Below, in pieces: positions 8,939 to 19,500 of a stretch of DNA of 64,000 nt (its first letter is position 1; each line of letters opens with the position of its first letter). Source of the stretch: G963668345 sp965206025. Its GTDB lineage: Bacteria > Acidobacteriota > Terriglobia > Bryobacterales > UBA6623. The stretch spans positions 682,001 through 746,000 of the forward strand of contig CBDBIU010000004.1 in assembly GCA_965206025.1 (NCBI GenBank). The letters are read 5' to 3'. Under the pieces are notes generated by a model. It saw only the letters and a list, made by a program, of their open reading frames with translations, made no database searches and was not told the DNA's origin. A program made the position numbers and the translations under genes.

Positions 8939-10446
8939 TCAGAAGCCGGATCGCGACGCGAATCCCCTGGACACAGGGATCAGCGAGTCGCGAACACCCT
9001 GTAGGGGCAGGATCCGTCGGCTCATGGGGTCGAACAAATGCCCGATGCGGATTTCTCGCCAAATACCTGTGAAGACCGCAGCCAGAGTGACATCATAGGT
9101 TACGAAGTTGAAGGGGCTTACCTGTGCGAACAATTCGCGCGTAAGCCGGCGCCAGCTCAATGTTACTAAGTGTCCTCGGGTTTGTCTGTTCGTAGCGCTG
9201 TCGTCCCTGAGAATCGGCCGTTGGCCTTCAGAAACTGGCCGGCGGCCCGAGGGTGAGCCGTCTAGAACAAACCGCCTGATCCCGTCGAAGTCGGAGCTAA
9301 GAACGAAACTCGCCCCAAGAAATTTCGCCGCGTAATTGTACGCGATTTTGGCCATCGTACGTCTTACTCCGTTGCCAACCGAGAAGTTGATTGCGGACAC
9401 AACCTGACCGTTATCTACAGCGGAAGTCTTGAAATCTCGAAAACTTTTGAGGTCGATGCCAACGGTTTGGAGCCTTTTCACTAGCCTGAATCGATCGCTC
9501 TCTGACGACCCTACAAGCTTGACTTCAGAAGTGTCGACGTCCTCGAGCTGCGTCAGCGAGGAGATCTCCGACTCGAGGTAATATACGAAGTCTTTACGGC
9601 TCTTCCGGGTTTTTAGTGGGTGGCCAACGGGTAGCCGGCTCCTCCATCCTGCCGACCCGACGTCGCCCGCAGTCACATCGGAGCCCAAAAGGCGGCCAAG
9701 AAATCCCCAAATACCCTACACGCCAGTCCGGTCGTGGGCAACTCGTAAAGGGAATAAGATACTGATAAACAGGGAGTTATCTCTTTGAGTGTGGCCACTG
9801 GATGACAGTTGTGGATCCGCATTTCACAGCCTTCGGGAGACTGTACGACTACCTGCCAGCAGCCTTGCTCTACTCGTAACCCTTTGTTTATCAGTAATTC
9901 TTTTTGGCCAACGCAGTCGCCGCCCGGCCTTGGGGGCCGTAGAGTTGTCACGAAGCCCTTGAATGGCACCGAAGCAGGCTCCGGGAGGTCGGCCTCACAG
10001 TGGCGAGGGATCCGTCACTCACCGCCGCCAGCCACTAAAATCCCAGAAGAGCCGTCTTTACTTCCCTTTCTGCACAGGCCAATTTGAGGAGGAACGTCAC
10101 AAACCTCGCTGGCATGCAGGCCCGAGACAAAGAACCGCGCCCCCCGCCATTCGTCAGGTTGTTCAAGGGTGAAAGTGACGCCCTTGCTGCCAAAGTTGAG
10201 CGAAGTCGATGGTTTCTTGGCTCCGTAGAGATACCTAAGGTACCCTTCCAAGCTGGCCGTGGCGAACTTGTTCTCAAGTTGACGGCCCAGATAACCATTG
10301 CAGCACCGGCAAACACAGTCCAGCGTTAGATTGGGATCAAACGTACCAAGGCACTCCGGCATTACATGTTCAGAGTTGAACTCAGAAAGAGGCTTGATTG
10401 AGAGGCAATAAATGCAGGTTCTAGAGTCCTTTTTCTCCACGTCCAA
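8939..10446 (-). pseudogene. HNH endonuclease gene split by a 456-bp mobile element
   Basis: The 5' part (10446-10054, TTG start with GAGG 8 bases upstream) encodes 131 residues with CIYC (11-14), EHVMPECLG (26-34) and CRCCNGYLG (46-54), a zinc-ribbon HNH nuclease pattern. The 3' part (9589-8939) encodes 216 more residues. Between them sits the element 9598-10053 and a duplicated GTCTTTAC. Removing the element and one duplication joins ...KGSKD to FVYYLES... in frame, giving a 347-residue protein. The insertion of 464 bases shifts the frame, so the present gene yields only a truncated nuclease ending in element sequence. The native role (defence, homing or restriction-like) is unknown. The DNA between 8778 and 8938 holds no supported gene. 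Confidence 0.85.
9598..10053. mobile_element. ISL3-like miniature element (MITE), copy 1
   Basis: 456 bp, no transposase. The ends are 22-bp inverted repeats with two mismatches: left GGCTCTTCCGGG then TTTTTAGTGG, right complement GGCTCTTCTGGG then ATTTTAGTGG. Flanked by perfect 8-bp duplications GTCTTTAC (9590-9597 and 10054-10061). GGCTCTTC-type ends and 8-bp duplications are as in the ISL3 family. Inside, TACTGATAAACA (9760-9771) and its complement (9885-9896) form a second inverted repeat. An internal 98-codon frame on the minus strand resembles nothing known. It appears identical to copy 2. Confidence 0.93.
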
Positions 10447-10804
10447 CGAATTGTCCTCGTTATCATAATACCTCGTGATCCAAATCTAGGCTGCGCGTGA
10501 ATAATCCCGTGATAGCTGCCGCGCGGCTTTGGAGCTGGGGCGCTCACAATTGCGGAGGGCTGCTCTGCGTGGTGACCTCCAACCCGGGTTTCACTTCGCT
10601 TCACCCTGGGCTATCATCCGTGCGGCGCTTCGCGTCTTTTCCTGTCGCTTTTCTCTACCGGCGGGTGCGGAAAAGGCCGATAGTCATTAAATGAGGGCGT
10701 CGTGGCCGTGGAACGGCCCGCGATGAGACCGACCGCCCGGCTGCAAGCGATGTTCGGGCCGAAGCCGGCAGGGCGACCCTCCCGCTATCTCTTAGCTTGG
10801 CAGT

Positions 10805-11191
10805 ATGCGGCTAGCTATCCCCCGTCCGACAAAACCCCAGAGAAAAGGGGTCCGAGGGCGCCGACCGAGTCGGAGACTCGCCGGCGCTGCTGTTGGAGTT
10901 CTGGAGGCTTTGGCGCTCAACGGCTTCGGCCTGTGCGTTTGGCGCTGGCTGTTCGATCTCGGTTTCGTAACGACGTATCCCTTTTATCAAGGTGTCCTTT
11001 CTCACTGGCAAACCTGGTTCATCTGCGGGATAGTCCTGCAGGTGATGGTGTCGGAAGTGGCCAAATATGCACGGCGCTCCCGGGAGCCTAAGCCCAGAGG
11101 TGGAATGGGGGCGCGGTCGCGACTACCTCGCCGTCGGCGCTCGGCCTCGGGCTGGCCGGCCACGCGAAAAAGGTTTGCCTCCCGGGTCTGA
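10805..11191 (+). CDS. Possible small membrane protein
   Basis: A 128-residue frame whose residues 25-95 look like real protein: two hydrophobic stretches (AGAAVGVLEALALNGFGLCV and HWQTWFICGIVLQVMV) joined by WLFDLGFVTTYPFYQGVLS. Both ends are Arg-rich and low quality, there is no clear ribosome site, and the true limits may be shorter. No known family recognised. The flanking DNA (10447-10804 and 11192-11296) holds no other gene I can support. Confidence 0.4.
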   Translation: MRLAIPRPTKPQRKGVRGRRPSRRLAGAAVGVLEALALNGFGLCVWRWLFDLGFVTTYPFYQGVLSHWQTWFICGIVLQVMVSEVAKYARRSREPKPRGGMGARSRLPRRRRSASGWPATRKRFASRV

Positions 11192-11296
11192 TTCCTTGCG
11201 AGGCGACGGGCGGTGCCTCAGCCCCCATACTCGTCACGTAAGAACGTCTTTAGCCCCGAAGGGGGCGGACTTACCGTTAAGTCAGTGGTATTGGGG

Positions 11297-11602
11297 TTAG
11301 GGGCCGGAATCACTCTGCGCGGACGCTTGCCCGGCCAGCGTGACAACGGTCGCCCCCCAACCGCCGGCTTCGCCCGGGGCGTCGCAGAAGTCCGCGACCC
11401 ATGGCGTGCGAGCTAACACGCGGCGGACCGTCTCTCGCTGCACCCCAATGCCCCGGCCGTGAACGATTCGCAGTGCGCGCAGTCCCAGGCGGTGAGCCTC
11501 TTCCAGGTAGGCTTCGATGACCGCTTCGACATCGCGCGGAGGTACGGTGTGCAAGTCAAAGACGTCGGTGATGGGGATGCGGAAAGGCTCAGGTTCCGAC
11601 AT
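11297..11602 (-). CDS. Small Smr (MutS2 C-terminal type) domain protein
   Basis: A 101-residue cytosolic protein that is essentially one Smr domain: FDLHTVPPRDVEAVIEAYL, then LRIVHGRGIGVQRETVRRVL, and GGWGATVVTL at the end. Smr domains are nicking or binding modules for branched nucleic acids or for RNA. It lacks the MutS2 ATPase part. Its ATG overlaps the end of the ThiF-like gene by 14 bases, so the two are translationally coupled; why an Smr protein pairs with an E1-like enzyme is unclear. Confidence 0.85.
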   Translation of the reverse strand: MSEPEPFRIPITDVFDLHTVPPRDVEAVIEAYLEEAHRLGLRALRIVHGRGIGVQRETVRRVLARTPWVADFCDAPGEAGGWGATVVTLAGQASAQSDSGP

Positions 11603-12620
11603 AGCGGGCGTAGAGGCTACGGGCCACGCCGACGTCGTCGGTGCCCTTGATGATGGCGCGGCCGTCGGGGAAGATCGTCATCTCATAGGGGGAGCAAATG
11701 AAGCGCAGCGCGAATTCGTTTCGGCGCACTGCACCGAGCGGCTCCAGGGTCGCCGAGAGGCCCTTCAGATCGAGTGACCGCGGCCGTTCGTTGATTTGAA
11801 CCGCGTTGCGTCCGCAGAGGGAAACCGGCCGGCGATGACGCCCGGCGAGGTATTCGAATTTCCGTTGTCCGCAAACCGGGCACCCGGGGTCGGGCTCGCT
11901 GACGTCAAGCTGTTGGATACCACCCTCCCATAGGTCCACGCTGAGCATCCTGGGCTTAACGGGTTTGACGCTGCTCCTTTTGCTGCTCAGGATCTTCATC
12001 GCATCCCCCACCTGGAGGGAGGCGATTAAACTACTGCTTACATTGAGGATGCCGGCCGTATCGCAAGTCGGTTGCGGACCTTTCGGGGGAGCCGGGAAAA
12101 CGCATGCCAGGCAGGCGGAGCGGCCGGAAAGAATCGGCATGGTCACACCGTAACTTCCCACCGCGGCACCGTAAATCCACGGTATCGCGTGCTTGATGGC
12201 GACGTCGTTGACCAGGTAGCGGGTCTCGAAGTTGTCGCATCCGTCGAGGATGACATCCGCGGGCGTTAGTAGTTCCTCGGCGTTGTCGGCCGTTAGATCG
12301 GCGATGCGCGGCTCAACGTGGACCGAGGAGTTAATCGCGGCCAACCGCCGGGCGGCCGCCGCTGCCTTGGGCAGCGCCTCCTCGGCATCGGCCTCGTCAA
12401 ACAGCCACTGCCGTTGGAGATTGCCGGGTTCCACGTAGTCACGGTCTATGATGACGATCCGGCCGACTCCGGCGCGGGCCAGCGCGTTAGCCTGGAAGCT
12501 CCCCAGGGCGCCGCAGCCGACAATGACGGCTCGCGAGGCGAGCAGCCGCTCCTGGCCCCGTCGGCCGATTTCGGGGAACAGGATCTGGCGGGAATACCTT
12601 TCTTCGTCGGCATCAGTCAT
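11589..12620 (-). CDS. ThiF/MoeB/HesA-family adenylyltransferase (E1-like)
   Basis: A 343-residue cytosolic enzyme from the ATG at 12620, before DEERYSRQILFPEIG, the conserved start of this family; a longer frame to 12671 is less likely. It has the nucleotide loop VIVGCGALGS, the arginine region NLQRQWLF, zinc cysteines CLAC and CPVC, and the likely catalytic Cys in PTCDTAGILN. Family members adenylate the C-terminus of ubiquitin-like sulfur carriers (ThiS, MoaD) for thiamin, molybdopterin or related cofactors. The carrier is not encoded nearby, so MoeB versus ThiF cannot be decided. Confidence 0.87.
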   Translation of the reverse strand: MTDADEERYSRQILFPEIGRRGQERLLASRAVIVGCGALGSFQANALARAGVGRIVIIDRDYVEPGNLQRQWLFDEADAEEALPKAAAAARRLAAINSSVHVEPRIADLTADNAEELLTPADVILDGCDNFETRYLVNDVAIKHAIPWIYGAAVGSYGVTMPILSGRSACLACVFPAPPKGPQPTCDTAGILNVSSSLIASLQVGDAMKILSSKRSSVKPVKPRMLSVDLWEGGIQQLDVSEPDPGCPVCGQRKFEYLAGRHRRPVSLCGRNAVQINERPRSLDLKGLSATLEPLGAVRRNEFALRFICSPYEMTIFPDGRAIIKGTDDVGVARSLYARYVGT

Positions 12621-12817
12621 AGTGGTAGCTGGCAAGCTGCGTACCACCCGCTCACCCACGCACGCCAGCACAAACCGGGCCGGGCAGCGGCCTCGGCGTA
12701 TTATTTCGCACGAACTTCCTTGATCCTAGCAGCATCGAAGTTGGCGTCGAACGCCACGAATAACCAAACCCGTATACCGACTGGCCTGCCCGTGCGTCAT
12801 ATAATCGTTTGTAATCC

Positions 12818-15796
12818 ATGCGAAGAGTCCTCTTCGGTCTCTGGGCGGCCCTGCTGCTTGCCTGGACCCCCCTGAACAGTTCCTCCCTGGACGGCCTGAC
12901 TGTTGTTGGGGTGGAGTTCGATCCTAGAACGCAGCCGCTGGCCGGCAGCCGGCTGTCGGAGCTGGTAGCCGTCAAGCCGGGTGCGCCGCTCGACGTTCGC
13001 CTCGTGCGGCGGAGCATCCACAACCTTTATGCCACCGGAAGATACGAAAACATCGAGGTAGAAGCTACCCGGGCCGGCGACGGGGTCAAGGTGACCTTTG
13101 TCACAAAGCCTAGCTGGTTTGTAGGCCTAGTGGACGTCACCGGCGTGCCCAGACCTCCCACCTCAGGCCACTTGATTAACGTTACCGAGCTGGAGGCGGG
13201 CGAACTCTACTCGCAAGAAAAGATCGCCGACGCGGAGCGCCGGATCCGGCGTTTGCTGAGGGAAAACGGGTTTTATCTTGCCCGTGTCGAAGTCGCGGAA
13301 AACAAGCACCCCGAATATCAACAGATCGACGTCGTCTTCGAGGTAGATGCCGGTGAACGGGCGGGCATCGGCGCGCTCATCGTCGCGCCCGATCCGCGGC
13401 TGACTCTTTCGACCGATGAATTGCGGCGAATCGCCAAATGGCGCGAGGGCAAGCCCCTCACACAGCGGCGAGTGCGAAAGGGCTTGGAGCGCATCGAAGA
13501 ACACCTCCAGCAACGTCATCATTGGCAGGCGCAAGCCCGCAAGGTCGACCTGGTGTATGACCCCGACGTCAATCGCGCCGACGTCGTCCTACACGTCGTA
13601 CCCGGGCCTCGGGTGATGGTTCGCGTGGACGGGGCGAACTTCTCCGCGGCCGAGCTGCAAAAATATCTACCTATTTTCGAGGAAGGCGACGTCGATGACG
13701 ATCTGCTTGCCGAAGGCGCGAGTAACCTACGAGATTACCTCCAGACGCAGGGCCACTTTTCCGCCTCGGTGGAATACTTTATCGAGCGCAATCGCAAGGA
13801 AGAGGTGCGCATCGTCTATCACGTCGAGCGGGGTCCTCGCCAAAGGCTCTCCCGCATTCAGATTGCGGGGAATCGTTATTTTGATCTCGAAACCATTCGA
13901 GAGCGCCTGCTGATCCAAGAAAGGACACTGCACCAGCGCCGAGGCCGCTTCAGCCAAAGCTTGCTCGAGCGCGATGTCGATGCGATTGAGGAACTCTACC
14001 GCACGAACGGTTTTCGAGACGTCCACGTAACATCTCGAGTGGACAGCAACTTTAGCGGGAAGACGGGAAACCTCGCCGTCTTCCTAACGATCGACGAGGG
14101 GTCTCCGACGCTGATATCCGAGGTGACGATTCGCGGCACAGAGCGGATCGCGGCACGGGAATTCCTTCCCCAGTTATCATCCGCGCCGGGCCAGCCTTTT
14201 AGCGAGATCAGCGTGGCCACCGATCGAGACTTGATCCTGGGCCGCTACTACGATGAAGGTTTCCAGGACGCGCGGTTTGGCTGGCGGTATCAAGCGGCCG
14301 GTGATCCCAACCGCGTGACGGTGGAATACAAGATCGAGGAAGGGGAACCTTTGCGGGTGCGGAGACCGATTGTCTCGGGGCTGCGCCACACCCGCAAAGC
14401 ACTCGTTGATCGTCAAATTCGAATCTTCCCCGACGAGCCGTTGTCTCAGACGGCAATGCTCGAAACACAGCGCAGGCTCTACGATCTGGGTGTGTTCTCG
14501 AAGGTCGACGTCGACTTGCAGAACCCTGACAGCGAAGAGCCTTCGAAGAACGTCCTCGTACAGGTGGAGGAGGCGAAGCGCTGGAGTCTCGGCGTGGGTG
14601 GAGGAGCTGAGTTCGCCCGCTTTGGCGGAAACACGGGGAATGTGACCTCGCCGGTCGGTGACGCTTCTTTCAGCCCGCGCGTGACGCTCGAGTTTACACG
14701 GCTCAATCTGCGCGGCAAGGCTCACACGGCCAGTTTGAGAACCCGCTTTTCCGACCTTCAGCAGCGGGCTTTGTTTACCTATGAAAATCCCCGTTGGTCG
14801 GGCTCCGACCGCTGGCGGATGACCGTCAGCTCTTTGTTCGACACCTCTCGCAACGTCCGCACTTTCACCGGCCGCCGCTGGGAAGGGGCCTTCCAGTTGC
14901 ACCACAAACTCAGCAAGCCTTCGACGGCTTTGTACCGCTTCACCTACCGCCGGACCAGCATCGACGAGAATACGCTGCAAATCACCCCGGGGCTGATTCC
15001 CCGAGCTTCCCAGCCCGTCCGCGTCGGGCTGTTGGGCGGAACCTACATCCAGGACCGGCGCGACGACCCGACCGACGCGACCAAGGGCCTTTACAATACG
15101 ATCGACTTGGGCATAGCCTCCGGCATTTGGGCCTCCGAGCCTGACTTCACGCGGCTGCTCGGTCAGAACAGCAGCTACCATCGTTTGCCCGGACGGCTCA
15201 TTCTGGCTCGGACGCTCCAGCTTGGCCTGATGCTTCCCTGGGGCCAGGTTCCACAGGGGGCTCGGGACCTACCTGCTCCCATGAACTTCGCCTCGGACCC
15301 GGACTCTCGGATTCCACTCTCGGAACGCTTCTTTTTCGGCGGCGCCAACTCCCACCGCGGGTTCCCCGTTAACCAAGCCGGACCCCGTGATCCGGTTACC
15401 GGCTTTCCGATCGGCGGCGGCGCCGTGCTTCTCAACAGCGTCGAACTGCGCTTTCCCATCATTGGCGACGACATCGGCGGAGTCTTGTTTCATGACGCCG
15501 GGAACGCCTATTCAAGGCCGGGCCGCATCAGCTTCCGGGCGAAGCAAGATCCCATCATGGTGGACGGTCAGATAGCCGGCTACGAGTTCGACTATATGGT
15601 CCATGCGGTCGGAATTGGCGTGCGTTATCGAACGCCGATCGGCCCGATGCGTCTTGATCTGGGCTACAGTCTGAACCCGCCTCGCTTCATCGGTTTCGAC
15701 GGGACACGGGAAGAGTTGCTGACCAACCGAGGAATGATCACCCGGCAGCGCATTTCGCATTTCCAGTTTCATTTTTCCCTCGGGCAAACGTTTTGA
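12818..15796 (+). CDS. BamA/Omp85-family outer membrane protein assembly factor with seven POTRA repeats
   Basis: A 992-residue outer membrane protein with a signal peptide at 1-22. I can delimit seven POTRA-like modules, at roughly 24-98, 99-185, 186-270, 271-347, 348-436, 437-515 and 516-592; E. coli BamA has five. The C-terminal 390 residues alternate as a 16-strand Omp85 barrel should, including SERFFFGGANSHRGFPVNQ (the VRGF/Y-type lid loop) and a terminal aromatic strand ending LGQTF. It inserts or folds other barrel proteins. It is followed by a SurA-like chaperone starting 11 bases past its stop and by a TamB-like protein. Confidence 0.88.
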   Translation: MRRVLFGLWAALLLAWTPLNSSSLDGLTVVGVEFDPRTQPLAGSRLSELVAVKPGAPLDVRLVRRSIHNLYATGRYENIEVEATRAGDGVKVTFVTKPSWFVGLVDVTGVPRPPTSGHLINVTELEAGELYSQEKIADAERRIRRLLRENGFYLARVEVAENKHPEYQQIDVVFEVDAGERAGIGALIVAPDPRLTLSTDELRRIAKWREGKPLTQRRVRKGLERIEEHLQQRHHWQAQARKVDLVYDPDVNRADVVLHVVPGPRVMVRVDGANFSAAELQKYLPIFEEGDVDDDLLAEGASNLRDYLQTQGHFSASVEYFIERNRKEEVRIVYHVERGPRQRLSRIQIAGNRYFDLETIRERLLIQERTLHQRRGRFSQSLLERDVDAIEELYRTNGFRDVHVTSRVDSNFSGKTGNLAVFLTIDEGSPTLISEVTIRGTERIAAREFLPQLSSAPGQPFSEISVATDRDLILGRYYDEGFQDARFGWRYQAAGDPNRVTVEYKIEEGEPLRVRRPIVSGLRHTRKALVDRQIRIFPDEPLSQTAMLETQRRLYDLGVFSKVDVDLQNPDSEEPSKNVLVQVEEAKRWSLGVGGGAEFARFGGNTGNVTSPVGDASFSPRVTLEFTRLNLRGKAHTASLRTRFSDLQQRALFTYENPRWSGSDRWRMTVSSLFDTSRNVRTFTGRRWEGAFQLHHKLSKPSTALYRFTYRRTSIDENTLQITPGLIPRASQPVRVGLLGGTYIQDRRDDPTDATKGLYNTIDLGIASGIWASEPDFTRLLGQNSSYHRLPGRLILARTLQLGLMLPWGQVPQGARDLPAPMNFASDPDSRIPLSERFFFGGANSHRGFPVNQAGPRDPVTGFPIGGGAVLLNSVELRFPIIGDDIGGVLFHDAGNAYSRPGRISFRAKQDPIMVDGQIAGYEFDYMVHAVGIGVRYRTPIGPMRLDLGYSLNPPRFIGFDGTREELLTNRGMITRQRISHFQFHFSLGQTF

Positions 15797-15807
15797 GGCG
15801 CAAGCGC

Positions 15808-16473
15808 ATGGCGGCGGGCGCCCGAGGAATCATCCTCTTGCTGGCCGCCCCATGGCCGGTCAGCCCGGCCGCGGCCGAAATCATCGACAAAGTGGCCGCC
15901 GTGGTCGGCAAAGGAGTCGTTACCGCCAGCGAAGTCGAGGAGCAACTCAGATTGGAAGCTTTGTTTAACCGGGATCCCATTGATCTCTCCAAGGAGAAGC
16001 GCCGCGATGCTCTAGCACGTCTCATTGACAGGCGGCTCGTGGAGCAGGAGATCGCGGCCAAGAATTTTTCTCCGGCGACGGTGGACGATGTGGCCCAAGA
16101 ATGGGCCGCCCTAGAGCGTCGGGCGGCGCGAAACGGAGCGCTGTTTGAGCGGGAGCTTGAGTCTCATAGACTTACGAAAGAAGATGTGGAGCAGTTCTTG
16201 GTGCGTCAGGCTAACGTCGAGCGGTTCGTGGATTTCCGCTTCAAGACGGGGCTGGAAGTCTCCGCGCAAGCCGTGGAGGCCTACTACAAGGAATCTTTTC
16301 TCCCCGAGATCGGCCGCCTGCAAGCCGAGGCGCCTGCTCTTGAGGAAGTCCGCGACAAGATTACCGCCGTCCTGATGGAGGAGCGTGCCGAGTCGATGCT
16401 TGACGTTTGGCTGAAAGAAACACGCGCTCGAACGCGCGTGGTAATCATGGAGGATTCCCCTCCGTCTAAGTAA
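15808..16473 (+). CDS. SurA-N-like periplasmic chaperone lacking a PPIase domain
   Basis: About 221 residues with a signal peptide ending AAAEI, then IDKVAAVVGKGVVTASEVEEQ, the characteristic opening of SurA/PpiD N-terminal chaperone domains. The helical region LARLIDRRLVEQEI continues it, and a C-terminal helix after EVRDKITAVLMEERAESML completes the fold. No parvulin PPIase domain is present, so it should act as a holdase for unfolded outer membrane proteins only. Start at the ATG with GAGG nine bases upstream; a TTG at 15793 overlapping the BamA stop is an alternative. Position between BamA and TamB supports the role. Confidence 0.82.
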   Translation: MAAGARGIILLLAAPWPVSPAAAEIIDKVAAVVGKGVVTASEVEEQLRLEALFNRDPIDLSKEKRRDALARLIDRRLVEQEIAAKNFSPATVDDVAQEWAALERRAARNGALFERELESHRLTKEDVEQFLVRQANVERFVDFRFKTGLEVSAQAVEAYYKESFLPEIGRLQAEAPALEEVRDKITAVLMEERAESMLDVWLKETRARTRVVIMEDSPPSK

Positions 16474-16589
16474 CAATAAGGATAGGCTGTGATCCGCCTC
16501 CGGGCTGATTTTGGACGGCTTGGAGAAATCGCCGTCTGTTCACCGAAGCCCGCGGAAGAAGCTGCGGAAGACGTCTCCACTCTTCGACG

Positions 16590-19500
16590 ATGAAACCACT
16601 CCTCCGAAGACTGGCTAAGACACGGTGGAAGCTTTGGCTGGCTGTGATTGTCGGCGCACCGGTGATCTTCGTGGCAGGGTTTGCGTTGCTTGTCCGGACA
16701 GAGTGGTTCGAAGAAAGAATTCGACAGTCGGCGCTTGCCGAATTGCGAGAGGCAACCGGCGGTGACGTCGAGATCGGCGGTTTGAGTCTCGATCCGGTCG
16801 GGCTGACGGGTTTTACGGTCGTGGTGAGGGATGTCAGCTTCGCCCGATCGGATGAGTCTTCCCAGCCGCCGTTTCTGCGCATCCCATCTCTACGGTTGAA
16901 CTTCGGTATCGAGTCCTTTCTGCGGCGCGACATCACCCTGCGGGCGATGGAAGTCGAGTCGCCGCGCGTGGAGCTGGTAACGGCCGATGATGGGTCGACG
17001 AATCTGCCGTCCCTGGAAAAATGGGCCGAGGGAACCTCCCTGCCGGCGGGTTGGTTCGACCTCGTGGCGGACCGCCTCCACGTCCGCGAGGGCAGTGTTT
17101 CCTGGAACGGATTGCAGTTCCCCGTTTCGTTGGCGAGCGAGCAATTTTTCTTGGAAACGCGGTTTGAAAAGGCTTCCGACCGCTACCGTGCTTCGGTAAA
17201 ACTGGGAAGCTCGTCCGCTCGGATCGGCGACTATGAGCCGCTGGTGACGGAGGGCGACCTCGAGTTCTTCCTCTATCGCGATCGCCTCGAGGCGCCGCGG
17301 ATTCGCTTGGCCGCCGGCGACTCCCAGGTGGAAGCCAGCCTACGCGTCGATGACTTTCGCCATCCTCGGATTGATGCCGACTACAAACTCCGCGCCGAGC
17401 TGAGTTCCTGGGCGGAGAGATTCGAGATTTCGACCGTTGAGCGAGGCCGCTCGGAAGTGGTTGGCGAAGCGTCGTGGGATATACTGCGGGGTAAGTTGGC
17501 ATATAGCGGACGGGTCGAGATCCAGGGGCTGTCACTGCGATCCACTCCGATTGCTGTCGAGCCGATCGAGGCGCTGGCCCGCTACGAGGGTGACGGCCGG
17601 CGCCTAGCGATTCGCGATTTGGAAGTTTCGGTTCCGGGGGGGCGTTTTGAGGGCGGGGTGGATGTCGATATTGTGGCCGGTGCCGCTCCTCGTTATAGAG
17701 TCGCGGGAGAGTTGGATTTAGCTTTGCCCTCGGTGCTCGATGCCGTCGAGCTTCCCTATGGGAAGGTGCCGGGCAGGCCTTGGAGCAGCGTTGTCACGGG
17801 GCGACTTCAGGGGCACGGGTCGGGAGTGGACGAGTTTGAAGCCGCGCTGTCGTTGGAGCTGGCTGCTCCTGAAGCCATGGAGGAGGGCCTGTCTCCGCTG
17901 GCGGGACAGATCGAGATCGCCTACAGCGCTCGGGACCGTCAGGCCGACGTCTTCCTGCTTCGGCTCTCCACGCCGTCCACGGACTTCGATGCGACAGGTT
18001 TCCTGTCACTGGACGGTCGCTCGAGCCTAGCGGTGCACGCGAAGACGAAATCCTCCGAGAGGCTGGTACACCTGGCCAAGGCCGCTGCTCCCCGATGGGC
18101 GGACTCGTTGAGCGGGCTGTTCTCGGAAGCGTCTTTCGACGGAGATCTCCGAGGCTACCTGTTCTCGAAGGGCGGTCCGGCCTACGAGTTGCAGGGGCGG
18201 GCGCGGGCCAGGGGTCTTCGTTTGCTGGGGCACGAGTGGAAGTCGTTCGAGACCGAGATGGAGCTACGCCCCGACCAGCTTCGCATCGCCCACGGGCGCC
18301 TAAAAGATGGCCCCGCCATGGCAACGATGTCGATCACGCTTCCCCTCGACCAGGGAGGCTTGGCCGAGGAGTTGCCGCTGGCCGGCGAGGTGCGGCTGGA
18401 AAACCTACCGCTGGATCGGTTGGTGTCCGCCGCGGGCTGGGAGATCCCGATCAAGGGGCGAGCGGGCGGAACAATTCAGGTGGCGGGCAGCGCGGTTCAG
18501 CCGAGGGGTTCGGCCGAGGTGGAAATCTCTGATGGAGAAGCTTGGGGCCGCCCGTTCGATCTGCTGGCCGGTGAAATTGAATTCAGTCAGGAGAAAATCA
18601 CCCTTCGGAAGTTCGATCTATCCCATCAAGACGCCGAAATCCGAGCTACGGCTCAGTTCGACCCGCCGGAGCGGCGCTTCCGATTCGATGCCGAAGGCAA
18701 GGACTGGGGCATCGAAAAACTCAAGGCGCTGCCGCCCGGTTTTGGAGGGGCGTTGCGCTTTGAGATCGGCGGCTCGGGCCGCTTTGACCGGGGAGAGGAA
18801 CTGTTCGAAGAGCTTGCCTTGTCGGGACTATGGAGCGTCGAGTCGTTCCACCTCAACCGAAAGCCCATCGGATCCCTTAAGGGCGGAGTGGAGACGGTGG
18901 ATCACGAGGTGACACTCGATTGGCAAGCCGAGCTTCTAGCAGGCCGTCTGGAAGGCGCCGCCCACGTCTATCCCACCCAGAACGGGAAACTGCGGGGACG
19001 AACCCAGTTCACCGACGTGAGCGTCGTCGAGCTGGCCCGCTTGGCGGATGTCTCGGTCGAGAAAGCGACGGGAACCGTCGACGGCCATTGCACGTTTTCG
19101 GCGGTCTCTTGGGGCCTGGACGAGCTGATGGCCGAGGGCCAGGTCACGCGCCTGGAGGGCGAGTTGGCCGCCATCCCGACGGTCGAGAAGCACTACGGCA
19201 TCTGGAATCCCTTCCCCATGCGATGGGGCTACGCCCGCAATACCCTGCGATTGGACCGCATGAGGCTGTTGGGCGAGGGAACCGATGTTGAGATCAATGG
19301 CGAGGTGTCTTTTGCACCGGAAGAACAGGTGAATGTGGATGTCTCGGGGACGTTTAATCTCGCCGTAATCGAGAGCTTTCGTTCCGACCTGCAGGCGCGG
19401 GGAAGCTCGACTCTGGAGATGAAAGTCGGCGGTTCGCTCCAGGTCCCGCTACTGGAAGGCCGCATGGAGCTCAACGATGCGAGTCTGCGATCCGTCCATT

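Noticed and set aside
9673..9969. 98-codon frame inside each copy of the 456-bp element
   Set aside because: It is conserved only because the copies are nearly identical. It lacks transposase features, a ribosome site and protein-like composition.
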